Shown: in pieces, positions 1 through 7,324 of the stretch | Position numbering within the stretch: position 1 is the first letter of the stretch | Layout of the letters: each line of letters starts with the position of its first letter | Source of the DNA: Candidatus Bathyarchaeota archaeon | GTDB lineage: Archaea > Thermoproteota > Bathyarchaeia > Bathyarchaeales > WUQV01 | NCBI GenBank assembly: GCA_009889585.1 | Contig: WUQV01000217.1 | Span: forward strand, 1 to 28,379 | DNA length: 28,379 nt | Direction: 5' to 3' | Made by a program: the position numbers and the translations under genes | The notes under the pieces: model-generated | What the model was told of the DNA's origin: nothing | Databases searched by the model: none | Seen by the model: only the letters and a program-made list of their open reading frames with translations

Positions 1-1
1 A

Positions 2-790
2 GAACGGAAGATTCGAGAGAAACTAGAGCATAAGTTGAAGACCGTGGAAAGAAGAGATAGGGTTCTATTAAAGGATCGCTCTTCCGAGAGGGCCGTCATG
101 GAGGAAGTGTTCGACCGCTTAACCCTCATGACGGTGTACGATCTCTTGAATAAGAAAGTCATCGATGGGATATTCGGCGTTATCGAGGCCGGTAAAGAGG
201 CGAGGGTTTACTGGGGTAAGGCTCCTGATGGAAGCGAAGTCGTCCTTAAGATCTACTTAACGACTTCAGCTGAGTTTAAGAGGGGAAGGCTGCCGTATAT
301 CGAAGGCGATCCTCGGTTCGAAAACGTAAAGAGGGATACGAGATCCCTTGTTTACGCTTGGACTCGTAAGGAATTCAAGAACTTAGAGCTAGCTCGACGA
401 GTTGGCATTAGAGTCCCGAAGCCGATAGCCTTTAAAAACAACGTGTTGGTGATGGAGTTCATTGGAAAGAATGGAGTTCCAGCCCCTCTTATGAAGGATA
501 TTGAATTAAAGGATCCTAAGCGCGTTTATGAACGGTTAATTACTTATGTAGAGCGTTTGTATAAAAGGGCTAAGTTAGTACATGGAGACTTAAGTGAATA
601 TAATGTCATGATTTGGCGCGAAAGGCCGATTTTAATAGATATATCACAAGCTGTTCCATTAGAGCATCCAAACTCGAATTTGTTTTTAAAGAGGGATTTG
701 ATGAATTTAAATAGATACTTTGAGAAACTAGGAGTTGAAGTTATACCAATTGATGAACTTTATAAGGGGATTGTAAGTGATTCCGCCTAA
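2..790 (+). CDS. rio1: RIO1-type serine protein kinase, probably partial at the 5' end
   Basis: Atypical protein kinase/ATPase of the Rio1 family, which in archaea and eukaryotes acts in late maturation of the small ribosomal subunit. Seen: the RIO nucleotide loop (GVIEAGKEARVYWG), the catalytic loop LVHGDLSEYN with its Asp and Asn, and the metal-binding stretch ILIDISQAV. The N-terminal helical part (EEVFDRLTLMTVYDLLNK) is typical. The frame is open to the window edge (ERKIREKLEHK upstream), so the true start is probably outside; internal candidates are TTG at 35 and GTG at 44. The gene overlaps the following KH gene by 14 bp, so the two are co-transcribed. In many archaea this pair follows eIF1A and precedes top6B. 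Base composition becomes AT-rich after about position 400. Confidence 0.93.
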   Translation, partial: ERKIREKLEHKLKTVERRDRVLLKDRSSERAVMEEVFDRLTLMTVYDLLNKKVIDGIFGVIEAGKEARVYWGKAPDGSEVVLKIYLTTSAEFKRGRLPYIEGDPRFENVKRDTRSLVYAWTRKEFKNLELARRVGIRVPKPIAFKNNVLVMEFIGKNGVPAPLMKDIELKDPKRVYERLITYVERLYKRAKLVHGDLSEYNVMIWRERPILIDISQAVPLEHPNSNLFLKRDLMNLNRYFEKLGVEVIPIDELYKGIVSDSA

Positions 791-1349
791 GGCATCGATT
801 AAGATACCTAGGGAGAGAATTGGCGTACTCATTGGACAAAATGGCATGGTAAAGGAGCATATTGAAAGAGCTCTTTTAGTTAAACTTAAAGTAGATAGCG
901 CTACAGGCGATATTGATATTGAATTAGCGCTAAATGCTGATGATCCTTCGAAGGTATTAGAAGCTAAGGAGCTAATAATGGCTATAGGAAATGGATTCTC
1001 GCCTGAAAGGGCGTTTAGATTATTACGTGATGAAAATGCTATTTTAGATATAATCGACTTGCGTAGGATTTGCGGTCGATTGGAGTCACATATAAAACGC
1101 TTAAAGGGTAGGGTCATAGGCAAAAATGGAAAGGCGCGTAAGATGATTGAAGAATTAACGAATACTTATATATCAGTTTATGGAGATGCTATAAGTATAA
1201 TAGGGGATGTTGAGGAGGCTCGTATAGCAAGAGAAGCTATACAAATGCTTATTCAAGGTAGCATGCATTCAACTGTTTATAGGTTCTTGCATAAGAAGAG
1301 AAGGGAATTGAAGAAGAAGGCGATAGAGCTATGGGAGGAGAAGAATTAA
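777..1349 (+). CDS. Archaeal KH-domain ribosome assembly protein (Dim2/Pno1-like)
   Basis: RNA-binding protein of 190 residues with two KH domains, matching archaeal Dim2/Pno1, which binds the 3' end of 16S pre-rRNA and works with Rio1 and Nob1. Seen: KH1 near residues 6-60 with the loop IGQNG, and KH2 near 110-165 with the loop IGKNGKAR. A basic helical tail follows (KKRRELKKKA). The GTG start at 777 lies inside the end of rio1, a normal coupled arrangement. The gene is AT-rich compared with top6B. The family assignment rests on the KH pair, the length and the rio1 neighbour. Confidence 0.88.
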   Translation: MIPPKASIKIPRERIGVLIGQNGMVKEHIERALLVKLKVDSATGDIDIELALNADDPSKVLEAKELIMAIGNGFSPERAFRLLRDENAILDIIDLRRICGRLESHIKRLKGRVIGKNGKARKMIEELTNTYISVYGDAISIIGDVEEARIAREAIQMLIQGSMHSTVYRFLHKKRRELKKKAIELWEEKN

Positions 1350-1386
1350 ACATAGATTTAAGGCGAAGTTTAGATGAGGGCTTATC

Positions 1387-2352
1387 ATGACAGCTCAAAC
1401 CTTTGAGGAGATAAGCCCAGCTGACTATGTTTCTCTTTACGATCAAGGCTATTCAATTAATGAACTTAAGAAAATTGCGGGACGCTCTTACACTTATATG
1501 AGAAATATGCTTTTAAAAAATGGAGCGAAGCTTAGGACAAGAAAAGAGGCTCTCGCAAACATTGTGTCTCGTAATCCAAGATGGAGAGAACAGTTCTTAA
1601 AATATACTATTCCAGCTAAGAGTCGCCAACTTTCTGACTCAAAAATTAAGCTTCTTTTTCTGCTCTTCACCGAAGGCTGTATCCGGAAAAACAAGGTTCA
1701 GTTTACAAATAATCAGACAATTTTACGGAACCTCCTTTCAATACTTATGAAGGAAGTGTACAATGTTTGCACAAAAACGTACAACAACGTGACGTATATC
1801 TGCTCTGCTGAAGTTGCGAATGACCTCAGAACCTATAATTTGAAAGAAGCTATACCTCAAGAAATAATGCACAAACTTCTAAACTCCTCACAATTGACAA
1901 GGGAAGTTTTAAGAATATTCGCTGATACTGAGGGCTCAGTAATTATATCCATTCATAAGGCACCTCGAAACTTTACTGTAGGAGACCGTGGAATAGTAAT
2001 AGCATGTAGCAATGAGGCTGTAAAGTGGCAGCTTATTACATTATTTAAATCGCTTGGGATGACTGCACGTTTAAGAAAAGATGGCGTATCGATCACGAAT
2101 AGACATTCGCTAGGGAACTTTGCTCAACAAATAGGTTTTTCGTCAGGAGTTAAGGTTATGCGGAAAAAAGCGGATGGAGTCTGGTACATGTATGAAAAAG
2201 CCACTTTACTCAAGCTTCTTATTCATATATATGATGGGCAGATGAAGGAGGGCAGACGTGGTAGACATCTTGGCGTTTTTCGAAACTGCAAAAGTAAAAG
2301 GGAAGTTATGAGGATCTTGCATTCATGGTATAATAAATTGGAGGAGGTGTGA
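1387..2352 (+). CDS. Free-standing LAGLIDADG homing endonuclease inserted at the start of top6B
   Basis: A 321-residue protein with two degenerate LAGLIDADG helices, LLFLLFTEGC near residue 94 and EVLRIFADTEGS near 178, as in single-chain homing endonucleases that cut long DNA targets. An N-terminal helix-turn-helix-like segment (YSINELKKIAGRSYTYMRNM, about residues 22-41) precedes them. The first residues, AQTFEEISPADY, nearly repeat the first residues of Top6B (AQTFEEIGVADF), so the gene starts with a copy of the host gene's 5' end. It ends at 2352, one base before the GTG of top6B, and its last codons hold the GGAGGAGGT ribosome binding site for top6B. It is not an intein: there is no Cys/Ser start, no terminal His-Asn and it has its own stop codon. 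The gene is AT-rich against GC-richer top6B, suggesting horizontal arrival. Confidence 0.8.
   Translation: MTAQTFEEISPADYVSLYDQGYSINELKKIAGRSYTYMRNMLLKNGAKLRTRKEALANIVSRNPRWREQFLKYTIPAKSRQLSDSKIKLLFLLFTEGCIRKNKVQFTNNQTILRNLLSILMKEVYNVCTKTYNNVTYICSAEVANDLRTYNLKEAIPQEIMHKLLNSSQLTREVLRIFADTEGSVIISIHKAPRNFTVGDRGIVIACSNEAVKWQLITLFKSLGMTARLRKDGVSITNRHSLGNFAQQIGFSSGVKVMRKKADGVWYMYEKATLLKLLIHIYDGQMKEGRRGRHLGVFRNCKSKREVMRILHSWYNKLEEV
1393..1428 (+). repeat. First copy of the duplicated top6B N-terminal codons
   Basis: Twelve codons at the start of the endonuclease gene encode AQTFEEISPADY. Against the top6B copy (2357-2392), the first seven codons encode the same AQTFEEI with three silent third-base differences; the two codons after that differ, then Ala-Asp is shared and the last residue is Tyr versus Phe. 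This marks it as a diverged duplicate of the host gene's 5' end. Confidence 0.8.
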
Positions 2353-2353
2353 T

Positions 2354-3877
2354 GTGGCCCAGACCTTTGAAGAGATAGGTGTAGCTGACTTTTTCTACCG
2401 TAACCGCGATATAGCTGGCTTCACAAGTCCTTCTAGGGCCGTATTTTCAGCTATTCGAGAGCTTGTTGAAAACTCGCTTGACGCAGCTGAAGATGTAGGC
2501 GCTCTGCCGGATGTCCGCGTATGGATGTTCAAAAAAGGCGAGACCACGTCAGGTGTGAGCATTTACAAGGTTCGAGTTGAGGATAACGGCTCCGGGGTCC
2601 CTCCTCAAAGCATCCCTTCTGCGTTTGGAAAGGTCCTCTTCGGCTCGAAGTTCAAGCTTCGACAAGCAAGAGGGACGTTCGGCCTCGGCGGGACGATGGC
2701 TATTCTTTACGGACAGATCACCACGAACAAGCCCGTTAAAGTCATCTCCAGCGCGGGAGGGCCTAAGGCGTTCGCGTATAAGCTTATGATAGACGTGGAG
2801 CGAAACCGCCCCATCGTCTTAAGCCGCAAAGTCTTAAACAATGGAAGCGGCTGGCGCGGCACAATCATCGAGCTTCACTTGGAGGGCGATTACCTAAGGG
2901 CCATGCCGAAGGTCTTAGAGTACCTAAAGCAAACGGCGTTAGTAAACCCTCATGCTAACATAACGTTCGTCGATCCCAAAGGCCGATTATACGTCTTTAG
3001 TAAGGCGACGGAGGATGTGCCTCGGCCTCCTAAGGAGACGAAACCTCATCCTTACGGAGTCGACGTCGAGCTCCTCCAACGCCTCATTCGAGCGACTAAC
3101 TGTCGTAACATGTTAGACTTCCTGAGGGCCCACTTCCATCGAGTTGGCGAAGTAATGGCTAAGCGCTTCTTAGAGTCAGCAGGGCTTGACGCCTTAAGGG
3201 ATCCAAGGAGCTTAACTCACGATGAAGTAGTTCAACTTTCGCAAGAAATGAAGAGCTTCAAATGGTTTTTGCCGCCTGACGCGAGCTGTCTCTCCCCGTT
3301 AGGGGAGGAGCTTTTAAGGGCCGGAATAGCTAAGGAATTAAGGCCTGAGTTCATCGCCGTTTGCCAACGAAAGCCTTCCGCTTACTCCGGCCATCCGTTC
3401 ATCGTGGAATGCGCCATGGCGTACGGAGGCGATATACCAAAGGCGGAATACTTCACGTTGTATCGATTCGCTAACCGCATCCCGCTTCTTTACGATGAAG
3501 CTAGCGACGTTTCGTTTAAGGTCATACGATCCATAAACTGGAGCCGCTACAAGATCTCATCTGATATGCCGATCGCCATATTCGTACACATATGTAGCAC
3601 TAAGGTTCCGTATAAGACCATAGGGAAGGAGTTTATCGCAGATAGGCAGGAGGTTAAGCGCGAGATATTATTCGGCATACGAGAGGTAGCTCGTCAAGTT
3701 CAACGCTTCTTATCTAAGCGGGAGAAAGCGGAACGCCAAAGGAAGCGTTTAAACGTCTTCGCTAAGTACTTAACGAAGATAGCGCAATTCTCTAAGGAGC
3801 TCGCTAAGAAGGAGAAACCTCCGAACGTCGAAAGGTTGTTGAAGAAGCTTAAGGAAATCGATCTTGAGGCGAATTAA
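2354..3877 (+). CDS. top6B: DNA topoisomerase VI subunit B (ATPase subunit)
   Basis: ATP-driven subunit of the type IIB topoisomerase, partner of Top6A (8081-11542). Seen: GHKL motifs RELVENSLDAA (N-box, residues 35-45, Mg-binding Asn40), VEDNGSGVP (76-84) and RGTFGLGG (106-113), then an H2TH-like middle part and the transducer domain with STKVPYKTIGKEFIAD, which carries the ATP-sensing Lys. At 507 residues it is near the family length. GTG 2354 is chosen because AQTFEEI is the family N-terminus and a GGAGGAGGT ribosome binding site lies just upstream, inside the endonuclease ORF. Its expression is therefore probably coupled to the inserted gene. It is separated from top6A by about 4.2 kb, whereas the two are often adjacent in archaea. 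Confidence 0.96.
   Translation: MAQTFEEIGVADFFYRNRDIAGFTSPSRAVFSAIRELVENSLDAAEDVGALPDVRVWMFKKGETTSGVSIYKVRVEDNGSGVPPQSIPSAFGKVLFGSKFKLRQARGTFGLGGTMAILYGQITTNKPVKVISSAGGPKAFAYKLMIDVERNRPIVLSRKVLNNGSGWRGTIIELHLEGDYLRAMPKVLEYLKQTALVNPHANITFVDPKGRLYVFSKATEDVPRPPKETKPHPYGVDVELLQRLIRATNCRNMLDFLRAHFHRVGEVMAKRFLESAGLDALRDPRSLTHDEVVQLSQEMKSFKWFLPPDASCLSPLGEELLRAGIAKELRPEFIAVCQRKPSAYSGHPFIVECAMAYGGDIPKAEYFTLYRFANRIPLLYDEASDVSFKVIRSINWSRYKISSDMPIAIFVHICSTKVPYKTIGKEFIADRQEVKREILFGIREVARQVQRFLSKREKAERQRKRLNVFAKYLTKIAQFSKELAKKEKPPNVERLLKKLKEIDLEAN
2357..2392 (+). repeat. Second copy of the duplicated codons (genuine top6B start)
   Basis: Codons 2-13 of top6B, AQTFEEIGVADF, pair with 1393-1428. The silent changes between the copies are what would be expected if one copy had to escape cutting by the endonuclease, or if the first copy came in from a different strain. 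Confidence 0.78.
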
Positions 3878-3909
3878 GAATCCTTTTAAGACGTTAAAGT
3901 TAAGGTAAG

Positions 3910-3919
3910 CTTATATATC
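3910..3919 (+). promoter_or_regulatory. TATA-like box for the small ORF at 3942
   Basis: CTTATATATC lies about 27 bases before the ATG at 3942, the spacing expected for a leaderless archaeal transcript. Confidence 0.4.
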
Positions 3920-3941
3920 ACGATAGATTCGAACCTCTTAT

Positions 3942-4091
3942 ATGAAGTATTTAACCGACGCCATCAAGTTTATTCAACAATCTAAAGTTAAAGGACGTAA
4001 GAATTTACTGCTGCTTAAGGAAGCGCGCCAAAGTCATCATGGGCTCCTCAAGCGCAGTTACGTCGTACCTCGATATTTTATATTCTTTTAA
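3942..4091 (+). CDS. Small basic hypothetical protein, 49 aa
   Basis: Short ORF with a helical, basic start (MKYLTDAIKFIQQSKVKGRK) followed by NLLLLKEARQ and a hydrophobic aromatic tail (YVVPRYFIFF). No family is recognised. The only support besides length is a well placed TATA-like box giving a leaderless start. It could instead be the head of a decayed gene in the top6B-glnA gap. Confidence 0.3.
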   Translation: MKYLTDAIKFIQQSKVKGRKNLLLLKEARQSHHGLLKRSYVVPRYFIFF

Positions 4092-4468
4092 CCGTACAGC
4101 TCTGTTGACTTTTAGGACTTAGCCCATTAACTTTAGCTTAGACTCAGATGGCTCATCCTCACCTCGCGGACGTCAGCTATTCCAGCGTTCACGGCTATGT
4201 TCTCTTGTCAATCATTAGAGACGCTGCCCAGACGCTATGGTAAAGCTCACCTCGGACATCAAAGATCGTAATTGCTTACGATAAGCCTGCGTCAAAGGAT
4301 CTTAACGTACATTAACAGAGGGTGGTATTGTCAAGGTTCAGCAGCTTCAGCGAAGTAAAACGTTCAAACCTTCAAGGCTTTTTAAGTCGGGCATCTATCT
4401 CTTAATTAAGGGAATTTCACGAGAAGGTCGAGAAATAGGATCTAGGCCGTAGTTAACTCAGACTTAAC
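4092..4468. other. Gene-poor gap between the small ORF and the glnA terminator
   Basis: No convincing ORF on either strand. The minus strand between about 4260 and 4130 reads as two short protein-like pieces in different frames (HSVWAASLMIDKR, then VNAGIADVREVRMSHLSLS), as in a decayed gene, but no family could be assigned. No tRNA, array or clear repeat is seen. Confidence 0.4.
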
Positions 4469-4497
4469 AAAAAATGAACAAAAGGCTTGTGCTTTTA
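4469..4497 (-). terminator. Probable glnA terminator
   Basis: On the minus strand, 15 bases after the glnA stop, a small hairpin AAAAG/CTTTT (arms 4492-4496 and 4480-4484) is followed by a T-rich tract with six consecutive T (4474-4469). T tracts end transcription in archaea. Confidence 0.45.
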
Positions 4498-4511
4498 GCA
4501 TAAGGGCAGTC

Positions 4512-5903
4512 TTACATAAGAAGATAGCTTCTCAATTCCCAGCTCGTCACACTTAATTTATCCTTCGAATTAACACCTCCTTCATATTCTTTCCATTCTT
4601 CATATTTCAACTTTAAGTATTCATCAGCAACCTCTCTTCCTAATGCCCTTATACATATATCATCATTTTTCCATTCATCAAGAGCTTCTTTTAAAGTCGT
4701 AGGCAAATTGTATATACCGAGCTCCTTACGTTTTGATTCATCCATATGATAAACGTTCTCTTGGACTGAGTCGCCAGGATCTATCTTCTTCTTTATGCCA
4801 TCCATCCCAGCTTCGAATATTACTACGTAAGCTAAGTACGGATTACATAATGGATCTGGACATCTGAGCTCAACCCTCGCTTCGCCCTCCTTCCTTAAGA
4901 AGTACCCAGGGATTCGAACTAAGGTCGAGCGGTTACGATATCCCCACGTTATACACGTCGGAGCTTCGAAGCCTGGCATGAGCCTTTTATAGCTGTTGAC
5001 GGTCGGCGCTACGATGGCGCATAAAGCCCTCGCATGATCCAAAAGGCCTCCGATGAAGTATCGACAGAGCTGCGAGATCCCGAGGCTATCGTCAGGATCG
5101 TAAAAGAGGTTCTTGCCGTCGGATTTAAAGAGCCCTACGTGGACGTGCATGCCGCTCCCGGGGCGATTAACCCAAGGCTTAGGCATGAAAGTAGCTATAC
5201 AGCCGTATTTCTTACGAGCTAACGCCTTAGCTACGAATTTATAACGTACGACGTTATCCGACGTTATCAAAGGCGTTGAGTGCTCAAAGTTCACTTCATT
5301 TTGAGCTGAGCCAACTTCATGTTGCTCCCTTTCTACAACAATGCCCATTTTGGATAGTATATCGCACATATCCATCCTGAAGAGCTCGGTTAAATCTCTC
5401 CCCGGCGAAATATCAAAGTAACGTCGTTCATCCTTCACGTGATCCTCGATTGGGCGAACTTCGCTCGGCCCGTGCTCCTTCGCTAAGTAGAACTCAACCT
5501 CAGCCGCTACCGTCGGTATGAAGCCTTGTTCCTCTAGCTCATTCGCTTTCGATCGACAAATCGTCCTAGAGTCGCGCGAGAACGCTCTTCCGTTCGGTTC
5601 ATGGATATCACATAAGACCATGGCGGTCGGCCTATCATAAAAGTAATCCGGAAGCCTTGTTAACGTGCTTAAGTCCGGCTTCATTACGATATCGCTTTCC
5701 TCGATTGACGTATAACCAGGTATGGATGAGCCGTCGAATCCAACTCCTTCGATAAGCGCTCGACTAGCTCGCGGTAACGATAAGGTTCTACCTCTTAAGC
5801 CTCCTAACAGGTCGGTAAAGCACGATATCACGTACTTTACGTCCCCCATCCGTTGAATGATTTCTTCTAACGGATGATCGCTCGAGCCCTTAGATCCTTT
5901 CAT
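4512..5903 (-). CDS. glnA: Glutamine synthetase type I
   Basis: Cytosolic dodecameric enzyme making glutamine from glutamate, ammonia and ATP. Seen in order: the N-terminal beta-grasp domain, GFDGSSIPGYTSIEESD (the 50s loop region), the metal ligands in EVEFYLAKE and EVGSAQNEV, the ATP/ammonium region NRPGSGMHVHVGLF, substrate residues in NSYKRLMPGFEAP and NRSTLVRIP, and EARVELRCPDPLCNPYLA. At 463 residues it is full length for the GSI group. I did not find the Tyr adenylylation loop of bacterial GSI-beta, so control is more likely transcriptional or by feedback. It is divergent from an Lrp/AsnC-type regulator, which probably senses an amino acid and controls it. The last 250 bases are AT-rich. 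Confidence 0.96.
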   Translation of the reverse strand: MKGSKGSSDHPLEEIIQRMGDVKYVISCFTDLLGGLRGRTLSLPRASRALIEGVGFDGSSIPGYTSIEESDIVMKPDLSTLTRLPDYFYDRPTAMVLCDIHEPNGRAFSRDSRTICRSKANELEEQGFIPTVAAEVEFYLAKEHGPSEVRPIEDHVKDERRYFDISPGRDLTELFRMDMCDILSKMGIVVEREQHEVGSAQNEVNFEHSTPLITSDNVVRYKFVAKALARKKYGCIATFMPKPWVNRPGSGMHVHVGLFKSDGKNLFYDPDDSLGISQLCRYFIGGLLDHARALCAIVAPTVNSYKRLMPGFEAPTCITWGYRNRSTLVRIPGYFLRKEGEARVELRCPDPLCNPYLAYVVIFEAGMDGIKKKIDPGDSVQENVYHMDESKRKELGIYNLPTTLKEALDEWKNDDICIRALGREVADEYLKLKYEEWKEYEGGVNSKDKLSVTSWELRSYLLM

Positions 5904-6035
5904 GCGAGTTCTCGTAGGTTTTTGAACAAACCTCTTTATCGAAAGACGAATTTAAGCATTTTTCTCGATTTTCTGAGCAAAAGTCTTATATATTTCGTTA
6001 AAAATGAACAAATAATCAAAGAGGCTCCGTTAGGA
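5904..6035. promoter_or_regulatory. Divergent glnA / lrp control region
   Basis: 132 bp between the two start codons. On the plus strand TTATATATT (5986-5994) fits a TATA box for the regulator, giving a leader of roughly 20 bases. On the minus strand an A/T-rich element near 5957-5950 could serve glnA. Autoregulation and glnA control by the Lrp-type protein from this shared region is an inference; no clean palindromic operator was found. Confidence 0.45.
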
Positions 6036-6476
6036 TTGGATGAGATAGACGTGAAAATATTAAAGCTGTTGACGATGGACGCGAGGCTTTCAAGCAGAGA
6101 GATAGCTAAGAAGATAGGGATTTCCGTAGGAACTGTTCTATCTAGAGTTAAGCGTTTAGAAAAGGAAGGCGTTATAAAAGGATATTCTGCTATAATCGAT
6201 TATGGGAAATTGGGTTATCAATTAACTGTTATAACGGAGGTAACTATTGCAAAGGGCAAACTTTTAGAGTTAGAAAATGAAGTTGCAAAGTGGCCAAATA
6301 TATGTTGTGTATATGATGTAACTGGATTAACAGATGCTATTGTAATAGCGAAGTTTAAAACAAGGGAGGAGTTAAGTAACTTCACGAAGTCTTTATTAAG
6401 CTTACCGTTAGTTGAAAGGACGAATACACATGTGGTTTTAACGACGGTAAAGGAGGACTTCAGGTTAACGCTTTAA
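6036..6476 (+). CDS. Lrp/AsnC family transcriptional regulator
   Basis: About 146 residues. An N-terminal helix-turn-helix domain (LDEIDVKILKLLTMDARLSS, then EIAKKIGISVGTVLSRVKRLEKEGVIKG, given here in pieces) is followed by a RAM/AsnC effector domain (VTIAKGKLLELENEVAKWP, CCVYDVTGLTDAIVIAKF). This is the standard feast/famine regulator architecture. TTG 6036 is chosen because the family begins a few residues before LDEIDVKIL and the TATA box at 5986-5994 rules out starts further up; GTG 6051 is an alternative. Its position facing glnA suggests a nitrogen or glutamine role. The gene becomes AT-rich after its first third. Confidence 0.9.
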   Translation: MDEIDVKILKLLTMDARLSSREIAKKIGISVGTVLSRVKRLEKEGVIKGYSAIIDYGKLGYQLTVITEVTIAKGKLLELENEVAKWPNICCVYDVTGLTDAIVIAKFKTREELSNFTKSLLSLPLVERTNTHVVLTTVKEDFRLTL

Positions 6477-6600
6477 TCGTGAACTAATAGGTCTTAAGCT
6501 TAGTTTACTTTCGTAGCTTTTGAACGTTTATGGATTCCGTTTCCGTATTCTCGTAGAATTGCCTTAATGAGGACAACTCAAGTATGCTATAGAAAGGGAG

Positions 6601-6726
6601 ATGGCGACGCTGAAGGCTAAGGCCGACGTCAGCCCAGCGCTACTGATTAATGGCTTATACTTCGTGGGACGGTGGAGGGCTTCGCTGAGCTCAAGGCGGA
6701 GCTTACATGTAGGCTCTAACTTTTAA
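6601..6726 (+). pseudogene. Short remnant of unknown gene
   Basis: An ATG after a purine-rich GAAAGGGAG reads MATLKAKADVSPALLINGLY and then loses its frame near 6670. The +1 frame continues plausibly as GTVEGFAELKAELT. This looks like a decayed short gene. No family is recognised and it may be chance. Confidence 0.25.
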
Positions 6727-6756
6727 GACTGACGGTTAATCTATTATGCAGATATT

Positions 6757-6927
6757 TTATTTTATGTCCACAAGCGTTATGTGAACGCTGGAATTAGTAG
6801 CATTTCTTTTTTGAGTTTTGTTTAAGGCTCTACTGGACTTTATGCACAAATCCATGATTTTCACATCTACTGCAGCCCAGAGTAGCTACTCACCATTCAG
6901 CTTAAACTTTGTTTCATCTATATCCAT
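6757..6927 (-). pseudogene. Remnant of a DDE transposase
   Basis: The minus strand reads MDIDETKFKLNGE, a stop, then LLWAAVDVKIMDLCIKSS and on to ITLVDI. The pattern D-E-T-K-x-K-x-N-G followed by x-W-A-A-V-D-V-x-T matches the catalytic core start of IS6-like archaeal DDE transposases (first Asp in xDET, second block WAAVDV). It has an internal stop, no N- or C-terminal part, and no recognisable terminal repeats nearby. It is evidence for past insertion sequence activity between lrp and top6A. Confidence 0.6.
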
Positions 6928-7063
6928 AATCCTTCCTATGCTTCCTTAAGCCTCCTAAACTACGGCAGGATAAGCTTATGGCTAACTTAAGTCTCTTAAG
7001 GCTCTTACGATAATCTTATAAGGGAGCAGAGCAATGGAATAAAAGACCTTACAGGCGAATCAA

Positions 7064-7324
7064 ATGAAGATCAGTATAAGCCTTGCCGACACTACTAAGC
7101 AACTATCACATGAAATAGGCCGGGCCATAGTTGATATTGAAAAGGGAAGATATCATGACGTCACACGCAGACTGGATAAAATAATTGACGTGATGAATAA
7201 GGAGACTGAGAGGTACCTATATCAACCAGTTCCCCTGTCTGAGAAATCCAAGGTTTTAGTACTAGTTGATGATATAGCTACTTTCAGTAAAGTCATTGAG
7301 GACTGTAGAGATGTTATGAACTAA
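7064..7324 (+). CDS. Hypothetical helical protein, 86 aa, at the head of a decayed locus
   Basis: MKISISLADTTKQLSHEIGR and the following residues are predicted by eye to be mostly helical and charged. A TATA-like CTTATAAGG (about 7013-7021) lies some 45 bases upstream. No family is recognised. The same frame continues after the stop as KIQEPEKVQKLKLQIIGHL, so the present stop may itself be a mutation that shortened a longer protein. The locus is AT-rich, unlike glnA or top6A, suggesting a plasmid or virus origin. Confidence 0.45.
   Translation: MKISISLADTTKQLSHEIGRAIVDIEKGRYHDVTRRLDKIIDVMNKETERYLYQPVPLSEKSKVLVLVDDIATFSKVIEDCRDVMN

Noticed and set aside
1387..2352. Intein within an N-terminally extended Top6B
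   Set aside because: There is no Cys/Ser at a plausible start, no terminal His-Asn, the ORF ends in its own stop, and top6B has its own start and the complete N-terminus.
3921..3940. GATTCGAACC, which looks like the T-loop of a minus-strand tRNA
   Set aside because: The flanking bases do not form a T stem, and no anticodon or acceptor stem can be drawn in the neighbouring 80 bases.
4895..4925. AGTTCGAATCCCTGG on the minus strand, like a tRNA 3' end
   Set aside because: It lies inside the conserved glnA motif NRSTLVRIPG, which explains the sequence fully.
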